Shown here in pieces: positions 40,779 through 48,529 of a stretch of 48,529 nt of DNA (its first letter is position 1; every line of letters starts with the position of its first letter). Location of the stretch: contig UQZM01000011.1 of the NCBI GenBank assembly GCA_900545615.1, positions 1-48,529 on the forward strand. The letters run 5' to 3'. The DNA is from an uncultured Collinsella sp. (GTDB lineage Bacteria; Actinomycetota; Coriobacteriia; Coriobacteriales; Coriobacteriaceae). A program made the translations under genes and the position numbers. The notes under the pieces were generated by a model. The model did not search any database and was not told the origin of the DNA. It worked only from the letters and a program-made list of their open reading frames with translations.

Positions 40779-42539
40779 GTGGCCGACCAGGACATCAAGA
40801 TGCTCATCGAGCGCATTATGGCCGAGGCCCGGACCCATCAGTCCGCTCGCTTCTCACATGAGGTCTACGCAGACGAGCCGATTCTCAAGACCGGCCGACA
40901 GATGCAGAACTTCCTCCCCGACCAGTACCGCAAGATGCGTGAGATATCGCGTTGGCAAGAAGACCCCAAGGGCGGCGCGGGCCGTTGGCTTTCGGAAGCC
41001 GAGCTTTTCTACCGCCAAGGCCTGCTGATGGCCGACTTTGAGGACGACTGCCCCTACAACGGCACCTTTAAGTCGTACTTTCCCACCTACAACGCCATGA
41101 GCGACCGGCAGTTGCGCGGCTACTTTACCTGGCGTGCCCAAGTGCGCCGCGGAACCGTCGAGGAAACGTCTACGTCCTTCGCCTTTCTGTATCTCTATGA
41201 GCTGATTTGCGGCATTGGCGTAGATGACCCGCTCGATGGTTTTAACAAGATCAAGGCCTTTTGGGATGCCTACCGCGCCTTCGAGCCCGACATCGACCGG
41301 TTTGCACGCGTGTGGTTGCAGGACTACGCCGTGTTCCACGGGCTTGACCCCAAGCTGCTTCGTGATTCTAAAACCGTCATGTTCGATAACGCCCTTATCG
41401 AGCTGCGGCGCGCGGCACGAGACCTTGTACCAGCACCGGCGCCGTCCGGCCAGACCCCCAAGCGTCGCAAAACCTCCGAGCCCACGCTCCCCCTTCCGCC
41501 CGATGAGGTGCGCGAGGAGCGACTCATGGCCGCCATCAACGCCCTCTCCACGTACAACCTAAGTAACTCGCGGCTCGACCGCAGCCACCACCGCGATCTG
41601 CGCCACGTGGCATGCGCCGTGTATGTCCGCATGGCGCGCTACTATGACACGCACCGAAAGACCGGCATCGTGGCGAGTTTATTTGGGGAGGAGACGGCCA
41701 TGCCCTACACCATGTTTGCCTCGGCCGTATTCTTTGCGCCCGAGCGCCACGAGGACTGCGAATACCGCCTGGATCCTATCCATATCTACCGTTGCCAAAA
41801 CGGCTTTTGGGAATGCATGCGTATCCATGGCAGTAGGCAAAAGAGCAGCAAGCTCGGTGAAATGATGCGCGCCTGCGACCAACGCCTGCGCCTGGCGCTG
41901 GACCCCGCCCATCCCCTTAAGGAAGAAAAGGTCCCCAAATATCTGGCCAAGATTATCGATGACGAGATTGTGGCATGGCTTTCATGGGACGCCGCACACC
42001 AGCCCGTCAAGATCGATATCGATCTGAGTCAGCTGGGGCACATTCGAAGCGCCGCCGCGCAAACGCGTGAAGCGCTTTTGATCGATGAAGAGCGCGAGGA
42101 CGGCGCACCTGTGGAAGCCGAGGCGGCGGACTCAGGGCAACCGGAAGCCGAGCCCGTAGCCGACGCGATTGTCGAGGCGGTCGCGGCACCCATTCGGCAG
42201 GACGAGACCGACGAGCCGACCATATCCACCGAACAGTTTGGTGTCGTGGCACCGCTTCTCGCGCCGACGCCCGCGTTCGCAGCTGCTGCGCCCGCTGACG
42301 CCGCGACCGAACTCGCGCCCGCCGCAACCGCGTATCTTCGCGCACTGCTCGAGCAAAACGCAGCGCAAGCGACATCGGCAGTGGCGCACTCGGGCCAGAG
42401 CGAGGACATGCTCGTCGATACCATCAACGAGGCGCTCTTCGACCTGGTGGGCGACACCGTAATTGAATTTAGCGCGGCAGGGCCGCAGATTATCGAGGAT
42501 TACGAAGCAGACGTGAGAGGATACCTAGACCATGAGTGA
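40779..42539 (+). CDS. sngA: TerB-domain protein of Shango-type anti-phage system (SngA)
   Basis: 586 residues. The N-terminal 60-260 region matches the TerB-N domain: WLSEAELFYRQGLLM, then YFPTYNAMSDRQLRGYFTWR. A basic/charged middle section follows, then a Pro/Ala/Glu-rich stretch (425-530), and a C-terminal TerB-C-like segment, MLVDTINEALFDLVGDTVIEF. TerB relates to tellurite resistance and stress proteins; a protein of this layout, followed by a P-loop ATPase and a helicase, is the arrangement of Shango as I remember it. GTG at 40779 behind AGGAGAAG. Overlaps the next gene by 8 bases. Confidence 0.85.
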   Translation: MADQDIKMLIERIMAEARTHQSARFSHEVYADEPILKTGRQMQNFLPDQYRKMREISRWQEDPKGGAGRWLSEAELFYRQGLLMADFEDDCPYNGTFKSYFPTYNAMSDRQLRGYFTWRAQVRRGTVEETSTSFAFLYLYELICGIGVDDPLDGFNKIKAFWDAYRAFEPDIDRFARVWLQDYAVFHGLDPKLLRDSKTVMFDNALIELRRAARDLVPAPAPSGQTPKRRKTSEPTLPLPPDEVREERLMAAINALSTYNLSNSRLDRSHHRDLRHVACAVYVRMARYYDTHRKTGIVASLFGEETAMPYTMFASAVFFAPERHEDCEYRLDPIHIYRCQNGFWECMRIHGSRQKSSKLGEMMRACDQRLRLALDPAHPLKEEKVPKYLAKIIDDEIVAWLSWDAAHQPVKIDIDLSQLGHIRSAAAQTREALLIDEEREDGAPVEAEAADSGQPEAEPVADAIVEAVAAPIRQDETDEPTISTEQFGVVAPLLAPTPAFAAAAPADAATELAPAATAYLRALLEQNAAQATSAVAHSGQSEDMLVDTINEALFDLVGDTVIEFSAAGPQIIEDYEADVRGYLDHE

Positions 42540-43836
42540 TACCACATCCGCAGCGCCCCGCGTACCCAAACGCGTCGCTGCCGTTATCCTAAACTCGCTC
42601 AAGGGCGGCGTGGTCCCGCGCATCGGCCTTCCCTATATCACCGTGGGACGCGAGGTCGAGATTCGCGCCCTGCTCACCGATCTGAGTCTCATCGCCGACG
42701 GTGGCGCGAGCTTCCGCTTTCTGGTCGGTCGTTACGGCGCCGGCAAGAGCTTTTTGCTCCAGACCATCCGCACGCACGCCATGGGTGAGGGATTCGTCGT
42801 CGCCGATGCCGACCTATCCCCTGAGCGCCGCCTGCAGGGCGGCCAGGGACAGGGCCTTGCCACCTACCGTGAGCTCATCCGCAATATATCGACCAAGACG
42901 CGCCCCGAAGGCGGCGCGCTCAACCTTATCCTGGATCGCTGGGTCGCCTCGTGCGCGGACGCCGATGAGTCGGCTATCAATGCCCAACTCGCTCCGCTCG
43001 AGGAAATGGTCCACGGCTTCGACTTTGCCCGCATGCTCCGTCGCTATCGCGCGGCCGTTTCCGAGGGCGACGAGGAGACCATGAGCCGCGTGACCAAGTG
43101 GATCCGAGGCGAGTACCGAACCAAGAGCGAGGCGCGCGCCGAGCTGGGCTCCTCGACCATCATCAGCGATGACGACTGGTACGACTACGTCAAACTCATC
43201 GCACGCTTTTTGGTCTGCAGCGGCTACAAGGGCATGCTGGTGCTCATCGACGAACTCGTAAACCTGTACAAGATTCCCAACGCGATCACGCGCCAATACA
43301 ACTACGAGAAGATCCTGACTATGTACAACGACACGCTCCAGGGCAAGGCGCAGTACCTGGGCATGATCATGGGCGGCACGCCAACCTCCATCGAAGACCG
43401 CCGCCGCGGCGTGTTCTCCTACGAGGCTCTGCGCAGCCGACTCGCTCAGGGTCGCTTTGCGCGAGATGATCTCAAAGACATGCTCGCGCCCATCATCCGC
43501 CTGCAGCCGCTCACCTACGAGGAGCTGCTGGTGCTCATCGAAAAGCTCATGCAGATCCATGCCGGCTACTTTGGCTGGACGCCCACGCTTACCGAGAACG
43601 ACTTGGTGAACTTTCTCAAGATTGAGTTTGGCCGCGTGGGAGCCGATACGCACCTGACGCCCCGTGAGGTCATTCGTGACTTTATCGAGCTGCTCGATAT
43701 CCTGTGTCAGAACCCCGATGCAAATGTGGCCGAGTTGCTGCAAAGCGTCGGCGGCGACGCGCTGGCGCCGGCAGCCGCAACAGGCGACGCCGGCACCGCA
43801 GGCGGCGACCGCAACTTCGCCGAATTCACCATCTAA
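42532..43836 (+). CDS. sngB: P-loop ATPase (BrxD/DUF2791-like), Shango SngB
   Basis: 434 residues. Walker A GRYGAGKS at 66-73 and Walker B MLVLIDELVNLYK with D240-E241. Similar to the DUF2791/BrxD ATPases that occur in type 2 BREX and related defence units, in which they accompany Lhr-type helicases. The C-terminus ends in a low-complexity Ala/Gly-rich tail. ATG at 42532 lies within the end of sngA (ATGAGTGA). Probably forms a complex with the TerB protein and helicase. Its TAA stop is inside an inverted repeat (43835-43871). Confidence 0.88.
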   Translation: MSDTTSAAPRVPKRVAAVILNSLKGGVVPRIGLPYITVGREVEIRALLTDLSLIADGGASFRFLVGRYGAGKSFLLQTIRTHAMGEGFVVADADLSPERRLQGGQGQGLATYRELIRNISTKTRPEGGALNLILDRWVASCADADESAINAQLAPLEEMVHGFDFARMLRRYRAAVSEGDEETMSRVTKWIRGEYRTKSEARAELGSSTIISDDDWYDYVKLIARFLVCSGYKGMLVLIDELVNLYKIPNAITRQYNYEKILTMYNDTLQGKAQYLGMIMGGTPTSIEDRRRGVFSYEALRSRLAQGRFARDDLKDMLAPIIRLQPLTYEELLVLIEKLMQIHAGYFGWTPTLTENDLVNFLKIEFGRVGADTHLTPREVIRDFIELLDILCQNPDANVAELLQSVGGDALAPAAATGDAGTAGGDRNFAEFTI

Positions 43837-43871
43837 CCTGCCAAAAAGGGACAGGTTTATTTTGGCAGGTT
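43835..43871. repeat. 12-bp palindrome at the sngB stop
   Basis: aacctgccaaaa (43835-43846) pairs perfectly with ttttggcaggtt (43860-43871), loop aagggacagg plus three. The left arm includes the last two bases of the TAA stop. It lies 82 nt before sngC and could act as an internal terminator or attenuator; the loop carries the agggac core seen at 12431 and 16113. Confidence 0.75.
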
Positions 43872-43952
43872 TTATCTGGGCAAACGTCGAGGCAGTAATG
43901 CAGCAAGCCACTGCCCACCGCATTGAGAGATTCGTTTTTGAAAGGAGGCCCC

Positions 43953-46397
43953 GTGAACGCCTTTGACCGCTACGCCCCGTTTATCCAAGACTTCATCTAC
44001 TCCCACGATTGGGAGAGTCTACGCTCCATCCAGGTTGCAGCAGCTGATGCCATCTTTAACACTCAGGACAATGTGCTCCTGACGGCATCCACGGCTTCCG
44101 GCAAAACCGAGGCAGCCTTCTTTCCCATCCTGACCGAGTTTTGGGAGAACCCGCCCGCGAGCGTTGGCGCCCTCTACATCGGCCCCCTCAAGGCACTCAT
44201 CAATGATCAGTTCGTCCGCCTCAACGACCTGTGCGAAGAGGCCGATATCCCCGTCTGGCACTGGCATGGCGATGTTTCGCAGTCGCACAAGGCTAAGCTC
44301 ATCAAAAAACCGAGCGGTATCTTGCAGATTACGCCTGAGTCGCTCGAGGCGCTCCTGATCCATAAGCACATGGCAATCCCTCGTATGTTCTGCGACCTGC
44401 GCTATGTGGTTATCGACGAGGTTCATTCGCTCATGCGCGGCGACCGCGGCGGTCAGACGCTCTGCCTTATCGAGCGCCTCTCGCGCATGGCGGGCGTGCA
44501 GCCCCGCCGCATCGGCCTTTCTGCCACCATCGGCGACCCCGAGCGCACGGGCGCCTTTCTCTCACAGGGAACAGGACGCGATTGCATCATCCCCCGCTTT
44601 GAGGAACCGCGCCGCGTGTGGCGCATCTCCATGGAGCACTTCTACAACTCGGGTCCCCAGGCACAGCAGTGGGGATTCGAGAGCACGGGTCCACAAGAAG
44701 CCGAGATGCTTGCTTGCGAGCGTATTGAGCCGGCGGCGCCCGCGGCGCTGCCGGCTGGCGCCCAAGACGTGCGCCACAGCGGACAGCTTACACAGGAGGA
44801 ACGCCGTCAACGTCGTGAGCGGGCACGGGGCAAGGCCGCTCCCAAAGACCGTCGCACTTCCTCGGCCCCCGAGGGCGAAGTCGACATCCCACGAGCGACC
44901 GAGCAGGCGCTTCTCAACCCCACCGACACGGCGCCCGACAACGCCGACCCCGGTATGGGCTATATCTTTGAGCATACGCGCGGCCGCAAGTGCCTGGTCT
45001 TTGCCAACTCGCGTGAGGAGGCAGAGGCCGTGTGTTCCATGCTGCGCAGCTACTGCGAAAGTCGACACGAGCCCGACCGCTTTCTAATCCATCACGGCAA
45101 CCTTTCGGCATCGCTGCGCGAGACGGCCGAGGAGCTCATGCGCGACGAGGAGCAGGCGCAGACAACCGTCACCACCTCTACGCTGGAGCTCGGTATCGAT
45201 ATCGGCCGCCTGGAGCGCGCGTTCCAGATCGATGCGCCGTTTACCGTCAGCTCCTTTTTGCAGCGAATGGGCCGCACGGGACGCCGCGACCTTCCGCCCG
45301 AGATGTGGTTTGTCATGCGCGAGGAAGAGCCCGAACCGCGCACGATGATGCCCGAAACCATTCCATGGAAGCTCCTGCAGGGTATCGCGCTCGTACAACT
45401 CTATCGCGAGGAAAAGTGGGTCGAGCCGCCCGAGCTCGATCGACTCCCCTACAGCCTGCTCTATCACCAGACTATGTCGACCCTCGCCAGCACCGGCGAG
45501 CTCACGCCGGCCGAACTTGCCCAGCGCGTGCTCACGCTCAGCTATTTCCATCGCATCTCGGCCGATGACTATCGCGTATTGCTTCGTCACCTCATTAAGA
45601 TCGACCATATCCAGGTCACCGAGGGCGGCGGACTCATCGTGGGTCTCGCGGGAGAGCGCATCATTAACAACTTTAAGTTCTACGCCGTATTCCAGGAAAA
45701 CGAGGAGTTCACCGTTCGTAGCGAGTCGGCCGAATTGGGCACGATCGTCAACCCGCCACCGCCCGGTGAGCGCATCGCCATCGCCGGACACTGCTGGATT
45801 GTCGAGGAAGTGGACTGGAAGCGCCATACCGTCTTTGCCACGCAGGTCAAGGGCCGTGTGCCGGCCTACTTTGGCGACTGCCCCGGTGATATCAACACAC
45901 ATGTACTCGAGCGCATGCGCAAGGCGCTCAACGAGCACGCGGCATATCCGTACCTTATGGGTAACGCGCGGGCCCGCTTGGCGCAGGCTCGCCATACGGC
46001 CGAGATTTCGGGCGCAGGGACCAAGCCACTCATCAACCTGGGCGGCGATACCTGGGTGCTCTTCCCCTGGTTGGGCAGCTACGCCTTTCTGGCGCTCGAA
46101 CGTATGCTCAAGATTAAATGTGCCGCGGAGCTGGGCCTTCGCGGACTCGACCCATCGCGCCCGTACTTTATGCAGTTTAAGATGAAGGCTGACGAGGAGA
46201 CGTTCTTTGAGGTGCTCGCCGCCGAGGCCGAGAAGGACTTCAATCCCATCGAGCTCGTCTATCCCGGCGAGGTGCCTTATTTTGATCGCTACGACGAGTA
46301 CGTTCCCGAGGAGCTCGTGCGCAAAGGCTTTGCCGAAGGCGTGCTCGACATCGAAGGCATGAAGCAGCGCGTTCTCGGCTGGCGCGACCACGCCTAA
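43953..46397 (+). CDS. sngC: Lhr-type DEAD/DEAH superfamily 2 helicase, Shango SngC
   Basis: 814 residues. Walker A ASTASGKT at 45-52, YIGPLKAL (motif Ia), DEVH at 155-158, LSATIGDPE (motif III), and STLELGIDIG with QRMGRTGRR (motif VI) in the second RecA lobe. The C-terminal 320 residues look like the Lhr/BrxHI-type accessory domain (DWKRHTVFATQVKGRVPAYFGD). The helicase is the third expected component of the cassette. Start is GTG at 43953 with AAAGGAGG six nt upstream; the frame opens with TTG at 43923 without a site. A 116-nt gap separates it from sngB. Confidence 0.9.
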   Translation: MNAFDRYAPFIQDFIYSHDWESLRSIQVAAADAIFNTQDNVLLTASTASGKTEAAFFPILTEFWENPPASVGALYIGPLKALINDQFVRLNDLCEEADIPVWHWHGDVSQSHKAKLIKKPSGILQITPESLEALLIHKHMAIPRMFCDLRYVVIDEVHSLMRGDRGGQTLCLIERLSRMAGVQPRRIGLSATIGDPERTGAFLSQGTGRDCIIPRFEEPRRVWRISMEHFYNSGPQAQQWGFESTGPQEAEMLACERIEPAAPAALPAGAQDVRHSGQLTQEERRQRRERARGKAAPKDRRTSSAPEGEVDIPRATEQALLNPTDTAPDNADPGMGYIFEHTRGRKCLVFANSREEAEAVCSMLRSYCESRHEPDRFLIHHGNLSASLRETAEELMRDEEQAQTTVTTSTLELGIDIGRLERAFQIDAPFTVSSFLQRMGRTGRRDLPPEMWFVMREEEPEPRTMMPETIPWKLLQGIALVQLYREEKWVEPPELDRLPYSLLYHQTMSTLASTGELTPAELAQRVLTLSYFHRISADDYRVLLRHLIKIDHIQVTEGGGLIVGLAGERIINNFKFYAVFQENEEFTVRSESAELGTIVNPPPPGERIAIAGHCWIVEEVDWKRHTVFATQVKGRVPAYFGDCPGDINTHVLERMRKALNEHAAYPYLMGNARARLAQARHTAEISGAGTKPLINLGGDTWVLFPWLGSYAFLALERMLKIKCAAELGLRGLDPSRPYFMQFKMKADEETFFEVLAAEAEKDFNPIELVYPGEVPYFDRYDEYVPEELVRKGFAEGVLDIEGMKQRVLGWRDHA

Positions 46398-46423
46398 GAC
46401 CAGTCTTTTTGGGACGGGGAGAC

Positions 46424-47302
46424 CTATTTGTCGTGAAGAACGGTGCCGATGAAGTCGGTGTCGAAGGGCACGGCTTCGGCAAAGGCGTAGTTGCCGTCGC
46501 TGGCGATGAGCAGGTAGTTCTCCTCGCCGCCGAACTCCGCATCGCCGCACGGGACCACCCAGGCATGGGCGAATACCTCGAGTGCCGTGGCAGCGCAGTC
46601 GCGCAGGAACGTCACGTCGCTCCCCTCGTTTGCGCTCACGATATTGGCGACGTAGACGCCCCCAACATTTAGGCTGCCCCGCACTAAACGCAACGCTTCA
46701 ACGGTCGCCAGCTCGCGCACGGGCTCGGCACCGCCAAAGCAATCGCTCACGACCACGTCGTAGCGACGATGGCCCACGCTCGTCACACCCAGATACGAGC
46801 GAGCCTCAGCGGTTATCAACCGCAGGCGATCGCCCGCCGCGCGCTCCAGCTCGTCTAGGTAGAACCAGCGGCGCGCCAGGCGCGTAATCTCTCCGTCATA
46901 CTCGATGACGTCCATGCGCAAGCCCTCGTGCGACATCAGGGCGAATTTAGGATAGGCAAACCCGCCGCCGCCCAGCATAAGCATACGGTCGATGCCGTGA
47001 CCATAAGCGTCGCGCATCGCATCCTCGGACTCAAACACGTCGTCAAACGCACGATAGTACGCAAAGACGGGCTCGGCCCAACGCTCACCGACATAGCTCG
47101 CGCTTTGGTAGACGCCGCCTTGCACCAACACGCGAATCTCATCGCCGCACTCATCGTGCACGCGCTTCACACGCGCCAACCCATTGCGGGTTCGCGCAAC
47201 TTGCAGACAGGCAGCACGAACAGCGACAGCGGCCGCACCAAGCGCCGCGGCCCCCAGAGCAACGCCGGCAACGACGCCGGCAGAAACACTTGGCTTGTTC
47301 AT
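46424..47302 (-). CDS. spermidine synthase-like methyltransferase-fold protein
   Basis: 292 residues. An N-terminal hydrophobic segment (8-31) is followed by a Rossmann-type domain with MLMLGGGGFAYPKF, VIEYDGEITRLARRWF and YDVVVSDCFGG, which match the substrate/dcSAM-binding pattern of spermidine synthases. The N-terminal beta domain of true SpeE is reduced and the usual D-x-x-x-D gatekeeper set is not evident, so it may be one of the uncharacterised membrane-anchored relatives. ATG directly follows the Elp3 stop (TAG-ATG) behind AAAGGAG, so the genes are translated together. Confidence 0.78.
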   Translation of the reverse strand: MNKPSVSAGVVAGVALGAAALGAAAVAVRAACLQVARTRNGLARVKRVHDECGDEIRVLVQGGVYQSASYVGERWAEPVFAYYRAFDDVFESEDAMRDAYGHGIDRMLMLGGGGFAYPKFALMSHEGLRMDVIEYDGEITRLARRWFYLDELERAAGDRLRLITAEARSYLGVTSVGHRRYDVVVSDCFGGAEPVRELATVEALRLVRGSLNVGGVYVANIVSANEGSDVTFLRDCAATALEVFAHAWVVPCGDAEFGGEENYLLIASDGNYAFAEAVPFDTDFIGTVLHDK

Positions 47303-48529
47303 CTAGAGCTCCTTTTGCAGATAAAGGCCATGGTCATAAAATCCAAGATGGCGATAGTACTCGCGCGTACCAATCGCGCTGATCACGTTGATGCGCGCAT
47401 AGCCGGCATCCCGGGCAATCTCGCACGCACGCTCTACGAGCAAACGCCCCAACCCGTGATGCTGCGCCGCCTGGCCCTGGTCACCCACGCGTGCCGCCAT
47501 GCCATACACGTGCACCTCGCGAATCATCGCCTCGTCCGGCGTCGTCGGCAACTCGTCCGCATGCGCGGCAACAAACGAATGGTCGGGCAGCGACAACCGC
47601 AAAAAGCCCGCGATCTTGCCCTGCTGCGTCACCCACTGCAAAAAGCGCTCGTAAGTCACCGGTGTCTCGTACGTCACTTCCTCATCAAGAGATAGCTCGT
47701 CCAAGTCGGCACCCGCGGTACTGATCTCACGATAGCGAATCTCGCGCACCGTCGCGCCTTCCCCACGAGCCGCCAAGCGGTTCTCAACGAGCTGGCGCAG
47801 GTTGGGTTTCTTGTTGCCCACCATGATGTCGTCGGCCAATACATCGAGCAGCTCTTCCTCGGTATAGGGACGCCACTCGCCGCGCTCATAGCAGCCCACC
47901 AGACGCGAGCCCTCGATGAGCGCGCACGGGTAGACCTTGACCTCGTCGGGCATAAAGGCCCCCTCGGTCATAAAGCACTCGTAGTCGCGCTTGTCCCCCT
48001 CGGGCGTGGCGCCCAGCAAGTTAAGCATAAAATGCGCGTGGATCTTAAAGCCAAACAGGCGCGCAAGCGAAAACGCCCGCTCGATCTGCGCCACCGAAAT
48101 GCGACGCTCGTTGATATCGAGCAGGTGCTGGTCAAGGCTTTGGATGCCCATCTGAATCTTGGTGCAGCCCAGGCGACGAATGAGCGTGAGCGCCTGTGGC
48201 GTCACGGCATCGGGGCGCGTCTCGATAACGAGCCCCACCACGCGATGCTTCGCCGTCTCGTTGATGCGCTGCTGACGTTCAAGCTCCTCCATCGTGGTCG
48301 TCTGCCACTCGGCGACCTCGCCCCACGGCGTACCAGGGCCGTACAGACGACTCACCGCGCGGTTATAGCCGCCCACGGCAACATCCACACGCCCCTGCTC
48401 GTCGGCAACACCGCTCGCAAGCTCGGCCTCGTCGGTCGCAATACCGGCAGCCCGATAGCGCTCACGGCGCTCTGTTACCACCGGCGGCAGGGCATCGGCG
48501 GGAGCGTCATCGAGTAGACGCCCCGCCTC
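47303..48529 (-). CDS. Elp3-type tRNA uridine-34 acetyltransferase (radical SAM/GNAT), 5' end off window
   Basis: 408 residues visible and open through the right edge; the start lies beyond 48529. The visible part has the radical-SAM barrel C-terminal half (GLVIETRPDAVTPQALTLIRRLGCTKIQMGIQSLD, then FKIHAHFMLNLLGATPEGD) and, at the C-terminus, a GNAT acetyltransferase domain with HHGLGRLLVERACEIARDAGY and YYRHLGFYDHG. The Cys-rich cluster motif would be in the missing part. Bacterial and archaeal Elp3 modifies U34 in tRNA with acetyl-CoA-derived groups; in Coriobacteriia it acts alone, without the eukaryotic Elongator partners. The 3' end is coupled to the spermidine-synthase-like gene. Confidence 0.92.
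   Translation of the reverse strand, partial: EAGRLLDDAPADALPPVVTERRERYRAAGIATDEAELASGVADEQGRVDVAVGGYNRAVSRLYGPGTPWGEVAEWQTTTMEELERQQRINETAKHRVVGLVIETRPDAVTPQALTLIRRLGCTKIQMGIQSLDQHLLDINERRISVAQIERAFSLARLFGFKIHAHFMLNLLGATPEGDKRDYECFMTEGAFMPDEVKVYPCALIEGSRLVGCYERGEWRPYTEEELLDVLADDIMVGNKKPNLRQLVENRLAARGEGATVREIRYREISTAGADLDELSLDEEVTYETPVTYERFLQWVTQQGKIAGFLRLSLPDHSFVAAHADELPTTPDEAMIREVHVYGMAARVGDQGQAAQHHGLGRLLVERACEIARDAGYARINVISAIGTREYYRHLGFYDHGLYLQKEL

Noticed and set aside
45084..46550. Minus-strand open frame of 488 codons
   Set aside because: Antisense to the sngC helicase; no motif or ribosome site.
1..48529. CRISPR arrays, insertion sequences, prophage genes
   Set aside because: No regularly spaced repeats, transposase, integrase or phage structural genes were found on reading both strands.

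Overview
The window is GC-rich, densely coded bacterial chromosome that looks like a member of Coriobacteriia, most likely Collinsella or a close relative. This rests on the high GC content, one-chain PurL with a built-in glutaminase domain, an exonuclease RecJ fused to a RecQ-like helicase, a lactate dehydrogenase/Etf cluster, and palindromic intergenic repeats of the kind I associate with Collinsella. No species call was possible by search. No rRNA, CRISPR array, IS element, integrase or transposase was seen.

Layout. 1-2.1 kb: tRNA-Leu(CAA) with a partial 3' duplicate, an orphan transglutaminase-like protein, and a ~130-nt palindrome. 2.1-9.6 kb (minus): class II fructose-bisphosphate aldolase, then a recJ(-recQ)/rel/metallo-beta-lactamase-fold group, with recJ preceded by a small overlapping leader ORF. 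9.8-12.4 kb: BASS-type transporter, a GalT/HIT-like DUF4931 protein and CutC. 12.5-18.8 kb (minus): a branched-chain amino acid ABC operon (livK-H-M-G-F order of transcription) preceded by a second paralogous binding protein. 19-28 kb: homoserine dehydrogenase, an SDR oxidoreductase, a CPA2 antiporter, purL and an EamA transporter. 28-32.7 kb: a membrane diguanylate cyclase, a 2-keto-3-deoxygluconate permease, AzlCD and an HD-domain hydrolase. 32.7-36.3 kb (minus): FAD lactate dehydrogenase-EtfB-EtfA with two 4Fe-4S motifs, a likely electron-bifurcating/confurcating lactate dehydrogenase. 36.6-39.9 kb (plus): five tightly spaced small genes, four of them exported or membrane-anchored, including a short LAQTG sortase substrate; this is the best candidate for an undescribed surface system. 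40-46.4 kb: a DUF554 protein, then a three-gene TerB / P-loop ATPase / Lhr-type helicase cassette that matches the Shango anti-phage system. 46.4-48.5 kb (minus): a spermidine-synthase-like protein coupled to an Elp3-type tRNA-modification enzyme that runs off the right edge.

Functionally the window mixes core metabolism (aldolase, purine and threonine/methionine branch), amino-acid import/export, lactate-linked redox chemistry, stringent response and DNA repair, with two accessory modules (surface operon, defence cassette) lying side by side. Starts were chosen by ribosome-binding sites; all family assignments come from motif recognition by eye, not database search.
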